A DNA stretch of 64,000 nt from assembly GCF_006149005.1 (NCBI RefSeq), contig NZ_VBSL01000010.1, positions 165,424-229,423 on the forward strand. The letters run 5' to 3'. Both the position numbers and the translations under genes were made by a program. This DNA comes from Larkinella sp. C7. GTDB lineage: Bacteria; Bacteroidota; Bacteroidia; Cytophagales; Spirosomataceae. The notes under the pieces were generated by a model, which searched no databases, was not told the origin of the DNA, and saw nothing but the letters and a program-made list of their open reading frames with translations. Below are positions 27,331 to 36,790 of this stretch, in pieces. Each line of letters begins with the position of its first letter. Within the stretch, counting starts at the first letter, position 1.

Positions 27331-27467
27331 AAGAATCTGTTAACGGGCAGACGCCTGTACAACAGGGGCGTTGTCGCACTTTCCCAGGACCGAGAAAAAC
27401 TCGTTTTTTTCTAAACTCGTTTCCGGCTGATTTGTTCGACCTATTATGAAGACCGGTACTCCAGGCA

Positions 27468-27509
27468 GTATTTGAAAGGCCGGTTGGGCTCACTCAACCC
27501 TTCAAATAC
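27468..27509 (-). terminator. Hairpin just after the first esterase gene
   Basis: Arms GTATTTGAA and TTCAAATAC (perfect 9 bp) enclose an inner GGTTG/CAACC stem, and the hairpin starts 7 bases after the stop at 27517. No T run follows on the minus strand, so termination is possible but not certain. Confidence 0.45.
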
Positions 27510-27516
27510 CTTGATA

Positions 27517-28395
27517 CTATTGCGCAACCGTCACGCCATTCGTTTTCAATACCTTGTGAAAAAACAAAACGTGGTAGGGCAGCGAGTTTTCCCAGTAGTC
27601 CCAGGTATGCCCGCCGGGGTGTTCGGTGTAGTCGTGGGGAGTCTGGTTGTAGACCAGCCGCCGGTGTAACTCCCGGTTGGGCTCGATCAGAAAATCATCC
27701 ACCCCGCAGTCGATGATCAGTTTCAGTCCGTTGGCTTTCATTTTATCGGCCATAAAGACCACGGAATGATCGGCATACGGATCGGGCGTTTTACCCAGCG
27801 GACCGAGAATCCGCTCAAACCGGGGCGCAATCTGTTTGGCAAATTCGGGCGTAATCCGCCAGTGCGTCGGGTTCAGATCGAGCGCCCCGCTCATGCTCCC
27901 GGCGGCACAGTAGAGATCCGGGTGGCGCGTCGCCAGATACAACGCCCCGTGGCCACCCATGCTCAGGCCCGTGATGACACGCCCTTTTCGATCCCGAATC
28001 GTGCGGTACGTCTGGTCGATTTTCGCCAGCACTTCTTTCGTGAGGTAGGTTTCAAACTGGCTGTCTTTCTGAAACGGACTGTCCAGGTACCCGCTCAGGT
28101 TTTCGCCCTCCGGGGTTACGATAATCAGGTTGTACTGGTCAGCCAGGTTGTGCAGCAGCATTTTGTCGGGCGTACTCGACAGCCAGTCGCTGAACCGCCC
28201 ACCCCCGCCGTGAAGCAGGTACAAAACCGGGTAAGCGGCTTTGCTTTTGGCATAGGAATTCGGCAATACCACAGCCGCGCGCAGGGTTTTCTGCATCACG
28301 GCACTGGGAATGTCCAGCGAATCGACTTTGGCACCGAACGAAACGAAGCCGACCAGCAACAAGCTAAAAAAGAGAAAGTAACGAAATGGATTCAT
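27517..28395 (-). CDS. Secreted esterase (esterase D / alpha-beta hydrolase)
   Basis: A 292-residue protein with a signal peptide (FRYFLFFSLLLVGFVSFG). The alpha/beta-hydrolase core has the oxyanion-side YLLHGGGG near residue 60, the nucleophile elbow GLSMGGHGA (Ser about 145), an acid in DCGVDDFL and the catalytic His in GGHTWDYW near the end. The family (PF00756) includes S-formylglutathione hydrolases, mycolyl and feruloyl/acetyl xylan esterases. The secreted form suggests a role on plant or microbial glycans. It lies 39 bases downstream of a second esterase on the same strand, so they are probably co-transcribed. Confidence 0.88.
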   Translation of the reverse strand: MNPFRYFLFFSLLLVGFVSFGAKVDSLDIPSAVMQKTLRAAVVLPNSYAKSKAAYPVLYLLHGGGGRFSDWLSSTPDKMLLHNLADQYNLIIVTPEGENLSGYLDSPFQKDSQFETYLTKEVLAKIDQTYRTIRDRKGRVITGLSMGGHGALYLATRHPDLYCAAGSMSGALDLNPTHWRITPEFAKQIAPRFERILGPLGKTPDPYADHSVVFMADKMKANGLKLIIDCGVDDFLIEPNRELHRRLVYNQTPHDYTEHPGGHTWDYWENSLPYHVLFFHKVLKTNGVTVAQ

Positions 28396-28434
28396 GGATA
28401 ATTTTAGTCAAAAGTTGAGCAAATCAGAAAGCCC

Positions 28435-29589
28435 TTACCGGAACAGCAACGGCACATATTCGTTGAGATACTGCCGCCAGTTGGTCCAGGTATGCCCCCC
28501 CGACGTTTCCTTGTACTGGTACTTGATCTGGTGTTTATCGAGCAGCGCCATCGTTTTTTTGTTGGCATCCATCACAAAATCGTCTTTGCCAATTTCAATC
28601 CAGAACAGCTTCTTGTTTTTGTTAAAACCGGGATCGTTCAGCGCACGGGCGTATTTGGTTTCGGCTTCGTCGATGGTCGCGCCAAAAAAACCGGAGCTGA
28701 ACACGCCCACGTAATTGAACAGTTCGGGCCGGGACAAGGCCACATCCAGCGTTTGAAAACCACCCATCGACAGCCCGGCAATGGCCCGGTTTTCGCGATT
28801 CGGCTGCGTCCGGTAGGTTTTCTCCACATACGGCATGATTTCTTTCAGCAGTTCATCGGCAAACAACGCCCGCATTTTCTGCATCGCGTCCGGATTGGGC
28901 ATTCCCGATGAGGGCGGCAGCGGCATGCTGCCATTGGGCATCACCACAATCATGGGTTTGGCCTGCCCGGCCGCCAGCAGGTTGTCGAGAATAAACCCCG
29001 CGCGACCGACCGTCGGCCAGCCGGAATCGTCGTCACCCCCGCCGTGGAGCAGGTAAAAAACCGGGTATTTCGTCGTTCCTTTTTCGTAGCCCGGGGGCGT
29101 ATACACATGCATCCGGCGTGCCATGCCCAGCGTATTGGACTGGTACCAGACCTGCCGCAATTCGCCGTGGGGAACCGGTCGGTTGTCCTGAAAAACCGTT
29201 CCGGCCCCCGGCAACGCCATCACATTTTCCAGACTGCTGATGCCCTGCTTGATCACCGGATTTTTGGGGTCCATCGTCCGAACGCCATCGACCGTCAGCG
29301 TATACGTGTAGTAATCGGGTTTCAGTGGGCCAACCGTCACCGACCAAACGCCATGCGCATCTTTGGTGAGATTCAGCGGTTTCATAACCGTCATAAAGTC
29401 GCCAACCACCGTTACCTCACTCGCTTTGGGCGCGTAAAGTTGAATCGCAACCCGGTTGTCGGTCAGCACTTTGGGCGATTTGAGCGTATCGTTGGGCGTG
29501 GGTTGCCGCGGGGGCGTTTGTGCCAGGGTCTGAAAACCCAACAGCAGAGCCGCGATCAGTAACCCGCTGGAGGTAAGCATACGATTCAT
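28435..29589 (-). CDS. Secreted esterase with N-terminal CBM48/E-set domain (feruloyl/acetyl esterase type)
   Basis: A 384-residue protein from the ATG at 29589, where the signal peptide ([20 protein letters not shown]) begins; an upstream ATG at 29619 adds ten residues. Residues about 45-125 form an early-set Ig fold ([36 protein letters not shown]), as in esterases of the XynZ/Fee1B group. The catalytic domain has [13 protein letters not shown], the elbow GLSMGGFQT (Ser about 245), IEIGKDDF and the His in [10 protein letters not shown]. This two-domain layout is common in xylan-active esterases. It heads the esterase pair. Confidence 0.88.
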   Translation of the reverse strand: MNRMLTSSGLLIAALLLGFQTLAQTPPRQPTPNDTLKSPKVLTDNRVAIQLYAPKASEVTVVGDFMTVMKPLNLTKDAHGVWSVTVGPLKPDYYTYTLTVDGVRTMDPKNPVIKQGISSLENVMALPGAGTVFQDNRPVPHGELRQVWYQSNTLGMARRMHVYTPPGYEKGTTKYPVFYLLHGGGDDDSGWPTVGRAGFILDNLLAAGQAKPMIVVMPNGSMPLPPSSGMPNPDAMQKMRALFADELLKEIMPYVEKTYRTQPNRENRAIAGLSMGGFQTLDVALSRPELFNYVGVFSSGFFGATIDEAETKYARALNDPGFNKNKKLFWIEIGKDDFVMDANKKTMALLDKHQIKYQYKETSGGHTWTNWRQYLNEYVPLLFR

Positions 29590-29632
29590 AGAAATTTCGG
29601 CTAAAGGTTGGTGTGCCATTGACGGCTTTCAC

Positions 29633-29640
29633 CAAAAATA
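29633..29640 (-). promoter_or_regulatory. Candidate -7 box for the esterase pair
   Basis: TATTTTTG on the minus strand fits TAnnTTTG and lies 43 bases upstream of the ATG at 29589. No clear TTG is seen at the -33 distance. Confidence 0.35.
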
Positions 29641-29866
29641 GGGAAAGGTTTCATATTGTAAAAAATACAGAAAGGTTTTTTTGAAGTATTAGGAGATCAA
29701 GTAGTACATTTTTTCCAAATCTCGTCTCCCTCCCTGCCCGCACCGCTCCGTCAATTATCCACTTTTTGACCCTGCTTATTCACCCAACACCGCCCAGTAT
29801 CGCTTCCGGCTGGACTTGGTGGTATTGGCAACCGTATTTTTGACCGGAAATAACAAATACACCACG

Positions 29867-30421
29867 ATGAAATTGATCCTCTTCACTTTGTTGCTTGCCG
29901 GTATGATGAACGCAGAACCTGCCAAGGCCGATTGTCCACCCGTGGTTGCCGACGGCAAAATCCACGGCATTTTACCCGTTCTCAATCAAAAAGTGGCCTA
30001 TACCGAGGTAGTCGATTGCGGCAGTGTTTCGCAGATCGACCTGTTCCGACGCGCCCGGTTGTGGGCGGCAAAATCGTTCCGGTCGGCCGGCGAAATCTTC
30101 AACGTGAGTGACAAGGAAACCGGTGATCTGGTCGGGAAAGCCGTTCAGGTCGTCACCCTGCCGCGTTCCGAAACCTCCGCCGGTGGTGTTTATTCCTTCC
30201 GTTACACCTTCGTGATCGAATGCGCCAACCGCAAATACCGGGCAACGATCACGCATATTGAACTCATCGAAGGCGGTATGGATTCAAAGTCCGTTCCGGT
30301 TGAAGTCTATTGCCAGAAGAATGACAAGGATTTGCGGGCGATGTATACAGAACTCGACAAACACCTCAAAAATGTGCTGGTGTCGCTTCAGGACGAGGTA
30401 AAAAATTACAAAGCGTTTTGA
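29867..30421 (+). CDS. DUF4468 domain protein, exported
   Basis: A 184-residue protein from the ATG at 29867, chosen because the signal peptide (MKLILFTLLLAGMMNAEPAKA) starts there. The mature part shows the DUF4468 pattern: FRRARLWAAKSFRSAGEIFN, then DKETGDLVGKAVQVV and YSFRYTFVIECANRKYRATI, a TBP-like fold found mainly in Bacteroidota secreted proteins. No activity is known. It is followed after 3 bases by a small membrane protein, so the two may function together. Confidence 0.8.
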   Translation: MKLILFTLLLAGMMNAEPAKADCPPVVADGKIHGILPVLNQKVAYTEVVDCGSVSQIDLFRRARLWAAKSFRSAGEIFNVSDKETGDLVGKAVQVVTLPRSETSAGGVYSFRYTFVIECANRKYRATITHIELIEGGMDSKSVPVEVYCQKNDKDLRAMYTELDKHLKNVLVSLQDEVKNYKAF

Positions 30422-30424
30422 TTC

Positions 30425-30925
30425 ATGAACCGCACCCTCTCCTATTTTGCCGGTCCCGAACTGGTCTGGGTTCTGATGCTGGCCGTTACCGCTTTGCTGG
30501 CGGCCCGCAACCCGGGTACGGATGCCGGCAATGAGCAGTTGCTGACTTTTGGCTGGTTTTTACCGCTCCTTGGCGTGTGGCTTTCGTTTGTTCCCCTGTT
30601 CTGGGCGCCCGGCAGCCCGTGGTGGTGGTTGCTCCGGATTGTCCTGGGCGGTTGCGTTGGCATTGTGATTTTGGTTACGATTCTTTGCGAAGCGGTCGAT
30701 TACCACGACAGTCGCAATTCGGGCGTTGGCAGCGGCTATATCGTCTTCATCAGCCTGGGTTATCTGGCGTTGTTCGCCAGTGCCGTTGTAGCCGCTTTGT
30801 TCTTTCTCACGAAGTGGAATTTCCTGCCGGTGCTGAAATGGGGACTGATTGTCATAGGTGGTTTAACGGCATTTTTCAGCCTGATTTTCTGGATTGCCTC
30901 CTTCGGAAAAAATGCGGCTTCCTGA
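30425..30925 (+). CDS. Small integral membrane protein, unknown
   Basis: A 166-residue protein with about five hydrophobic helices (for example LVWVLMLAVTALLAA, WWLLRIVLGGCVGIVILVTIL, FISLGYLALFASAVVAALFF, WGLIVIGGLTAFFSLIFWI). No recognisable domain. It starts three bases after the DUF4468 gene stop, so the two are an operon, and it ends 23 bases before the bidirectional terminator. Confidence 0.7.
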   Translation: MNRTLSYFAGPELVWVLMLAVTALLAARNPGTDAGNEQLLTFGWFLPLLGVWLSFVPLFWAPGSPWWWLLRIVLGGCVGIVILVTILCEAVDYHDSRNSGVGSGYIVFISLGYLALFASAVVAALFFLTKWNFLPVLKWGLIVIGGLTAFFSLIFWIASFGKNAAS

Positions 30926-30948
30926 TCGATCCCTTCCATTTTTCCCAT

Positions 30949-30986
30949 AAAAAAACGCCCGGAAGGCGAACCTTACCGGGCGTTTT
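30949..30986. terminator. Strong bidirectional terminator
   Basis: An inverted repeat AAAACGCCCGG/CCGGGCGTTTT, with an inner AAGG/CCTT stem and CGAA loop, spans 30952-30986. On the minus strand it ends in seven T, and on the + strand in four T. It separates the convergent DUF4468/membrane operon from the long minus-strand run ending with panD, 82 bases after the panD stop. Confidence 0.85.
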
Positions 30987-31068
30987 CAAAAAAGGCTGAT
31001 GCGTCTAAAACCGTCAGCGCTCTGTGTTACGGTACGTTTTTCGAGTTGGGTTAATTCAATTAATTCAA

Positions 31069-31422
31069 TCAGGCCGTCACCAGACGGTTGTTCCCATCGG
31101 GAAAAACGACCACTGGCTTGTACGATTTAGCTTCATCGGCGGCCAGCATGGTGTAAGACAGAATGATGATGATGTCACCAATCTGCGCCTTGCGGGCGGC
31201 TGCACCATTCAGGCAAATGATGCCCGTACCGCGTTCTCCTTTAATCACATACGTGATCAAACGTTCCCCATTGTTGTTGTTCACAATGTGAACCTGCTCA
31301 TGCTCAAGCATACCGGCCGCATCCATCAGATCTTCGTCGATGGTAATGCTACCAACGTAGTTCAATTCGGCCTGCGTCACCCGGGCTCGGTGAATTTTGG
31401 ATTTCATTAGAGTTAGAAACAT
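31069..31422 (-). CDS. panD: Aspartate 1-decarboxylase (pyruvoyl enzyme)
   Basis: A 117-residue protein matching PanD along its whole length: [20 protein letters not shown] contains the self-cleavage site Gly24-Ser25, which yields the pyruvoyl cofactor. The [34 protein letters not shown] and [17 protein letters not shown] blocks follow. The enzyme turns aspartate into beta-alanine for pantothenate and CoA. It lies 98 bases downstream of the NRPS gene on the same strand, just before a strong terminator. It may therefore be co-transcribed with the assembly line, whose three carrier domains need CoA-derived phosphopantetheine. No panB/panC is nearby. Confidence 0.95.
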   Translation of the reverse strand: MFLTLMKSKIHRARVTQAELNYVGSITIDEDLMDAAGMLEHEQVHIVNNNNGERLITYVIKGERGTGIICLNGAAARKAQIGDIIIILSYTMLAADEAKSYKPVVVFPDGNNRLVTA

Positions 31423-31520
31423 AGCTATATGGTTAGATGGATAAGATGCAATTCAAAGACGCTATTGGCTGCCGTCATTCCGGTGGCAGAATTTGAGTCA
31501 ATAGGCAACCGTGTGCCGGT

Positions 31521-34500
31521 TTAGCATTGATCCAGCACATTCTGCAGAATCCGGGCAAATTCCTTGTCGTTGGGTGGTGTGAATAGATTCATGTGATCGC
31601 CGGGGACCTCATGGATTTTGATACCTTTCAGCGCAAATGGCTTCCAGCCCAGAAATTCGAAGTCTTTCTTGTAGGCAATTTGCTTGTTGGCCCGGAAAAG
31701 CGTAATCGTCACGTCCTGAGGAGCCAGGCGGTAATTGCGGGCCGCAATCCGGTTTGTTTCATTGACTTTGTAATAATTGCCATGAAACACTTTCAGGTAA
31801 TCTTCATTATACCGAATCCGGCGGTACCACTGATTGACTTTGCGTTTCAGCGATTCGGCTTTCTCTCTGATCGTTTCGTGGGGGTATTTTCGCAGCAGCG
31901 TAAAAATATACAGCCGTTCCTTCAGCAAGGTGGTCGAATCGGTCCATACCCGCTTTAACCACGGATCGTAGAAGTTCGATTGATCGGCATACGAATCGAA
32001 CATCGCCAGCAACTTCACCTCTTTGCCCCGCTCTTTCAACTGTCTGCTCATTTCGTAGGCAATAATCCCGCCGAAGGAGTAACCTGCCAGCGCATACGGC
32101 CCGTCCGGATTTTTGGCCATGATCGCGTCGATGTAGTAAGCCGCAATGGCTTCGATGCTGTCCAGTGGCTCATCGTCGCTGTTGATGCCTTTGGCCTGAA
32201 GTCCGTAAACCGGCTGATCCGGGTGCATGTTGATGGCCAGGGTATTGAACAGCAACACGTGCAAACCGGCTCCGTGGACGATATACAGCGGAGTTTTCGT
32301 TCCCTGCGGTTTGATGGGCACCAGCGAATCCCAGCTCACCGACCGGCCGTTCATGTGCAGGGTCGAAGCCAGTTTTTCGACGGTGGGGTATTCGAACAAC
32401 AGCGAAAGCGGCAGTCGCTTGCTGGTTTTTTTCTCCAGCCGGGTCATCACCTGCACCGCAATCAGCGAGTGCCCGCCCAGTTCGAAGAAGTTGTCGAGTA
32501 CGCTTATTTTCTCCAGCCGTAAACACTCCATCCAGATGTCGGCCACCAGCTTTTCGACGTCGGTCCGCGGAGCCATAAAATTGCTGCGGTTTTCGACCTC
32601 GTCCAGCATCGGATCGGGCAACGCTTTCCGGTCTATTTTTCCGTTGGGCGTCAGGGGCATTCGGGCCAGCACCACAAAGTTGTTCGGAACCATGTAGTCG
32701 GGCAGGTGCTGCCGGATTTGCTCTTTCCACCCCTGAAGCTGCTCCTGCGGAACCACCAGGTTGTGTTTGAAAGGGTTGCGGGAAACGTCGGTCAGCGACA
32801 CGTTTTCGACCGGAATGGACGCAGGCCGGGCCGGAATCCGGTTCGGCTGATCGTTCGGGATAAAAACAACGTCCAGCCGGTTATCGGAGCCATCACCTGC
32901 CCAGCGGACGTGCGTGGTAAAGCGGTGTTTCTTACCCACCGCCCACAAGGTTGCCGGGTCGACGCTAACCGGAACGGGGGACAATTTTTGTTTGGCCTCC
33001 ACCAGCAGGGTGTCATCGCTCAACGCGTCGATGTCCTGAATCAGCGTATAATCTTCAGCCGTGCGGCTGTTGAAAACATGACGGAGTTGCACAACCGCCC
33101 CGGAATGGGTCGAAAGACTTTTTTCCAGGTTCTCCAGGGCATAGTCGGGATTCCAGTCGATGACCGCATCGGCTTCGGCCACTTCGGGCGGATTGCCGAC
33201 GTACAGCCAGATGTCGTAGTGGTGTTTTGTGGTTTCGTTCAGGAATTTTCCTTCGCGAAGCTGAATATCGACCGCCGAAATAGCAGGAATGAACTGGGGC
33301 AGAACGTAAAAATAAGCCGGGTCAGCCATGAGCTCATCCTCGATGAACAACCGCCGGTCAATGATCTTTTTGAAGTCCGCAACGGTATTTTCAGCCGACG
33401 AACGGGGAAACTGATCGAAGGTGTGGTGCATCCGCAGGGTTCCTTTGCCCTGCATGTCCCCAATAAAAATACAACCGCCCGGTGCCACTTTTTTAACAGC
33501 TTCCTCAATAACGCGCTGTAAGTAATTAGTATCCGGAAAATACTGGGCCACACTGTGAATCAGCACCAGATCCAGCGAAGCGTCCGGAACCGCACTGAAA
33601 TCGTCGGCGTTGCCAACGGCGGTTTTCACATTCCGCCACTTGCCCGGGTCCAGCGCCAGCTTCTCCCGCAAATTTTCGATGGCCGTCGCCGAATAGTCCG
33701 TTCCGATGTAGAGCGTCGATGCGGGTGCCAGTTCGAAAAGCAACTGCCCGGCCCCGCAACCCACTTCCATAATCCGTTTCGGCTCCAACGCCCTGATGCG
33801 TCGGATCGACTGCTGCACCCAGTCGTCAATTTCTTCCTTGACGTCTTTTTTACCGCTCAACTGCTCGGCAATGGCCAGTTCAAGCACCTGCTCCGACGAG
33901 TTCTGCTCCTTTTCGTGTTCGACCCCAACGTTGTAAATCATGTCCCAGCGTTCCTGCCAACTCGGGGCTTTGTCGTTCGTCGGAACCGACTCCGGCACGA
34001 CATAGGCCACCAGCACCTGATCGCCCGAGCGGGTCTCGTGGGCGATCACCGCCGTTTGCTTCACCTCGGCGATGGTGCCGATGACGTTCTCGATTTCGCC
34101 GAGTTCGATCCGGTGTCCCCGGATTTTCACCTGGTGGTCGATCCGGCCCAGGCACTGAATTTCGCCGTTTTCCAGAAATTTACCCAGATCGCCGGTGCGG
34201 TACATCGTGCCGTCGGTCGATTTGTCAAACGGATTTTTCAAAAACCGTTCGGTGGTCAACTCCGGCCGGTTCATGTACCCCCGCCCTACACTATCACCAC
34301 CGATGAAAATTTCGCCCACCGTGCCAATGGCTACCGGTTTCAGAAATTCGTCCAAAATGTAGGCCTTCATGTTGCCGATGGGGCGGCCAATCGTGATGGT
34401 CTCGCCTTTCACAATCTGCTTGACGGTGGCCCAAACGGTGGTTTCTGTTGGGCCATACACGTTCCACAATTCCGAACAGAGAGTCGTCAGTTTGTCGGCC

Positions 34501-36767
34501 AGATCGTTCGAGAGGGCTTCTCCGCCACAAAGTGCCTTCACGGGCAACGGGCTGTTCCAGCCGGCATCGAGCAGCATCCGGTAGGTTGAGGGGGTGGCCT
34601 GCACAATGCTAACCCGCTCGGAACGAACCACATCCAGCAGCAACCGGCCATCGCGGGCAACGGCCAGATCCACCAGCAGCACGGTGGCTCCTACCAGCAG
34701 GGGCAGGAACAGTTCCAGTCCGGCAATGTCGAATGAGATGGTCGTAACCGCCAGCAATACGTCGTCTTCGCCGATGCCGGGGGCCGTCATCATGCCCCAC
34801 ATGAAATTGACCAGATTCCGGTGTTCGATCAGAACGCCCTTCGGTTTTCCCGTCGAACCGGAGGTGTAGAGCACATACGCCAGATCAGGCCCCGCAGCCC
34901 GGCCCACTGGTTCTTCCTTCGAGAGTGTTTTGGAATCCGCCAGGGCTTTTTCAATCACGAGTTCGGGCGACTGGCTTTTCAGCCGACCCTGCTGGCTGGC
35001 CGACGTCAGGAGAAGTTTGGCCGATGAGTCGGTCAGCATGAACGAAAGCCGTTCGTGCGGATAGGCCGTATCGAGTGGTAAATAAGCGGCTCCGGCTTTC
35101 AGCACGGCCAGCAACGCGATCACCATTTCCGGCGAACGGTCGACGGCTACGCCGACAATATCCCCGGTCTGAATCCCGGTCTGAATCAGGTAGTGCGCCA
35201 ACTGATTGACGGTTTCATTTAAAGTCCGGTAGCTGATTTCCTGCTGGTTAAACCGGATGGCGGTTTTAGTCGGGTACCGGGCTGCGGTTTGGGCAATGAG
35301 ATCGTGCAGGGGCGTGTGTTTCGGATAATCGGCCTCCGTATCATTCCACTGATCCAGTTGTTCGCTCAGCCTGTTTTCCGAAGCAAATGGAATATCCCCG
35401 ATCACGACGGACGGGTTCGCGACGACCGTTTTCAGGAGATTGGTGAAATCATCCATCATTCGGCCCACTGTTTCCGCGCTAAAAAGCTGCGTGTTGTAGG
35501 CGCATTCCAGCGTCAGGGCCTTCTCGGAACCGGTGGCATTGAAGAACAGCTCGAAGTTTTCGTAGGCTTTGGGATGGTTGATCAATTTGTGCGTCAGGCC
35601 CTGAAAATGAACGCCGTCATTCATTCCCATGTCGATGTTAAAAACGATGGGCACCAGCGGAATCCGCGACGCATCGCGCGGAATGTTCAGTTTTCTGACC
35701 AGATCACTGAAGGTCAGCCGCTGGTGTTCGTAGGCGTCAAAAACCGACCGGCGGCACGTTTTCAAAAAGTCGGTAAAGGTGCTCTGCGGTTCCAGATGGC
35801 TGCGCAGCGGCAGGAGGTTGACACAATTGCCCACCAACCGGTTGTTTCCCGTCACCGATTGCCCGGCAGCCGGTAGGCCCACGACAATGTCCTCCTGGCC
35901 GGATAGCCGGTGCAGCAGCACTTCAAAAGCCGCCAGCAGGGTCGTTACGAAGCTGCACCCGGCTTTCAATCCCATTTTTTTGATGGCCAGCACCAGTTCA
36001 CTGTCCATCGGGTAGTCCAGTCGACCGCTTTCAAACGTGCGGGTTACGGGGCGCGGAAAATCGGTGGGAAGGTCGAAAACCGGTACGTTTTCTTTGTAGG
36101 TATTGATCCAGAAATTCTCAATGCGCTGGTATTCTGCGCTCTGCGAAAAGTCGGCTTGTTCGATGGCGTATTGCGCAAACGAAGGCGCGTCCGGCAACGT
36201 CACGGGCATTCCCAGCGCATAAGCCGAGTAAAGGGCGCTCAAGTCCAGCAGCATCGCTCCCATCGACCAGCCATCCCGCGCACTGTGGTGGGCGGTCAAA
36301 ACCAGGCGGTGTTCGTCATCGGCCAGTTTGAATAACGCCGTTTTAAACAGCGGACCATTGAGCAGATCGAAGACGTGTAAGGTCTCTTTCTGAATGTAAT
36401 TGTCTACCAGGGTCTGTTTTTTTTCGTCCGTCTTCGTCGAAATATCCAGATAGGGTACTGGAATTGCCAGTTCTTTGTAGATGCACAGATATTCCCCATC
36501 CCCGCTAAAAACCATTCGCAGTGCTTCGTGCCGATCAACCAGCGTCTGGATCGCCCGCTCCATGGCAACCCGGTCGAAAACGCCTTTAAAGACGACCGAA
36601 GTCAGCATGTTGTAAGCACGGGTGGCGTTGTCACCACCCAGCAGACAAGCCGTCCAGATTTCTTTTTGCGGTTCCGTACTGGGCGCTACGCGCGCAATTT
36701 CCGGTCCGGCAAACGGATTAAAGTCAACGGTTGTTGTCACGGTTGGGGTCGGTATATTTTCCGTCAT
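31521..36767 (-). CDS. NRPS module C-A(N-methyltransferase)-PCP-TE, terminal module
   Basis: About 1748 residues; the ATG at 36767 is preferred over a GTG at 36770. A short linker (FNPFAGPEIARVAPSTEPQK) opens a condensation domain with HHSARDG (about 158). The A domain has YTSGSTGKPKG (about 633) and NVYGPTETT. Between A8 (DHQVKIRGHRIELGE) and A10 (NGKIDRKALP, about 1375) lies an inserted SAM methyltransferase with MEVGCGAGQLL (about 998), the standard site for N-methylation. A PCP (LGGHSL, Ser about 1432) and a type I thioesterase (GYSFGG, Ser about 1563; His in PGDHMNLF) follow. My reading of the pocket is D-I-L-Q-L-G-V-V-W-K, very close to the glycine code I remember, so the unit may be N-methylglycine. 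It acts after the hybrid protein encoded 23 bases upstream. Confidence 0.94.
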   Translation of the reverse strand: MTENIPTPTVTTTVDFNPFAGPEIARVAPSTEPQKEIWTACLLGGDNATRAYNMLTSVVFKGVFDRVAMERAIQTLVDRHEALRMVFSGDGEYLCIYKELAIPVPYLDISTKTDEKKQTLVDNYIQKETLHVFDLLNGPLFKTALFKLADDEHRLVLTAHHSARDGWSMGAMLLDLSALYSAYALGMPVTLPDAPSFAQYAIEQADFSQSAEYQRIENFWINTYKENVPVFDLPTDFPRPVTRTFESGRLDYPMDSELVLAIKKMGLKAGCSFVTTLLAAFEVLLHRLSGQEDIVVGLPAAGQSVTGNNRLVGNCVNLLPLRSHLEPQSTFTDFLKTCRRSVFDAYEHQRLTFSDLVRKLNIPRDASRIPLVPIVFNIDMGMNDGVHFQGLTHKLINHPKAYENFELFFNATGSEKALTLECAYNTQLFSAETVGRMMDDFTNLLKTVVANPSVVIGDIPFASENRLSEQLDQWNDTEADYPKHTPLHDLIAQTAARYPTKTAIRFNQQEISYRTLNETVNQLAHYLIQTGIQTGDIVGVAVDRSPEMVIALLAVLKAGAAYLPLDTAYPHERLSFMLTDSSAKLLLTSASQQGRLKSQSPELVIEKALADSKTLSKEEPVGRAAGPDLAYVLYTSGSTGKPKGVLIEHRNLVNFMWGMMTAPGIGEDDVLLAVTTISFDIAGLELFLPLLVGATVLLVDLAVARDGRLLLDVVRSERVSIVQATPSTYRMLLDAGWNSPLPVKALCGGEALSNDLADKLTTLCSELWNVYGPTETTVWATVKQIVKGETITIGRPIGNMKAYILDEFLKPVAIGTVGEIFIGGDSVGRGYMNRPELTTERFLKNPFDKSTDGTMYRTGDLGKFLENGEIQCLGRIDHQVKIRGHRIELGEIENVIGTIAEVKQTAVIAHETRSGDQVLVAYVVPESVPTNDKAPSWQERWDMIYNVGVEHEKEQNSSEQVLELAIAEQLSGKKDVKEEIDDWVQQSIRRIRALEPKRIMEVGCGAGQLLFELAPASTLYIGTDYSATAIENLREKLALDPGKWRNVKTAVGNADDFSAVPDASLDLVLIHSVAQYFPDTNYLQRVIEEAVKKVAPGGCIFIGDMQGKGTLRMHHTFDQFPRSSAENTVADFKKIIDRRLFIEDELMADPAYFYVLPQFIPAISAVDIQLREGKFLNETTKHHYDIWLYVGNPPEVAEADAVIDWNPDYALENLEKSLSTHSGAVVQLRHVFNSRTAEDYTLIQDIDALSDDTLLVEAKQKLSPVPVSVDPATLWAVGKKHRFTTHVRWAGDGSDNRLDVVFIPNDQPNRIPARPASIPVENVSLTDVSRNPFKHNLVVPQEQLQGWKEQIRQHLPDYMVPNNFVVLARMPLTPNGKIDRKALPDPMLDEVENRSNFMAPRTDVEKLVADIWMECLRLEKISVLDNFFELGGHSLIAVQVMTRLEKKTSKRLPLSLLFEYPTVEKLASTLHMNGRSVSWDSLVPIKPQGTKTPLYIVHGAGLHVLLFNTLAINMHPDQPVYGLQAKGINSDDEPLDSIEAIAAYYIDAIMAKNPDGPYALAGYSFGGIIAYEMSRQLKERGKEVKLLAMFDSYADQSNFYDPWLKRVWTDSTTLLKERLYIFTLLRKYPHETIREKAESLKRKVNQWYRRIRYNEDYLKVFHGNYYKVNETNRIAARNYRLAPQDVTITLFRANKQIAYKKDFEFLGWKPFALKGIKIHEVPGDHMNLFTPPNDKEFARILQNVLDQC

Positions 36768-36790
36768 CACACAAGCGGGTTTAGCGTACC

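Noticed and set aside
33555..34589. 344-codon frame antisense to the NRPS A domain
   Set aside because: Shadow frame within a continuous, motif-complete NRPS gene.
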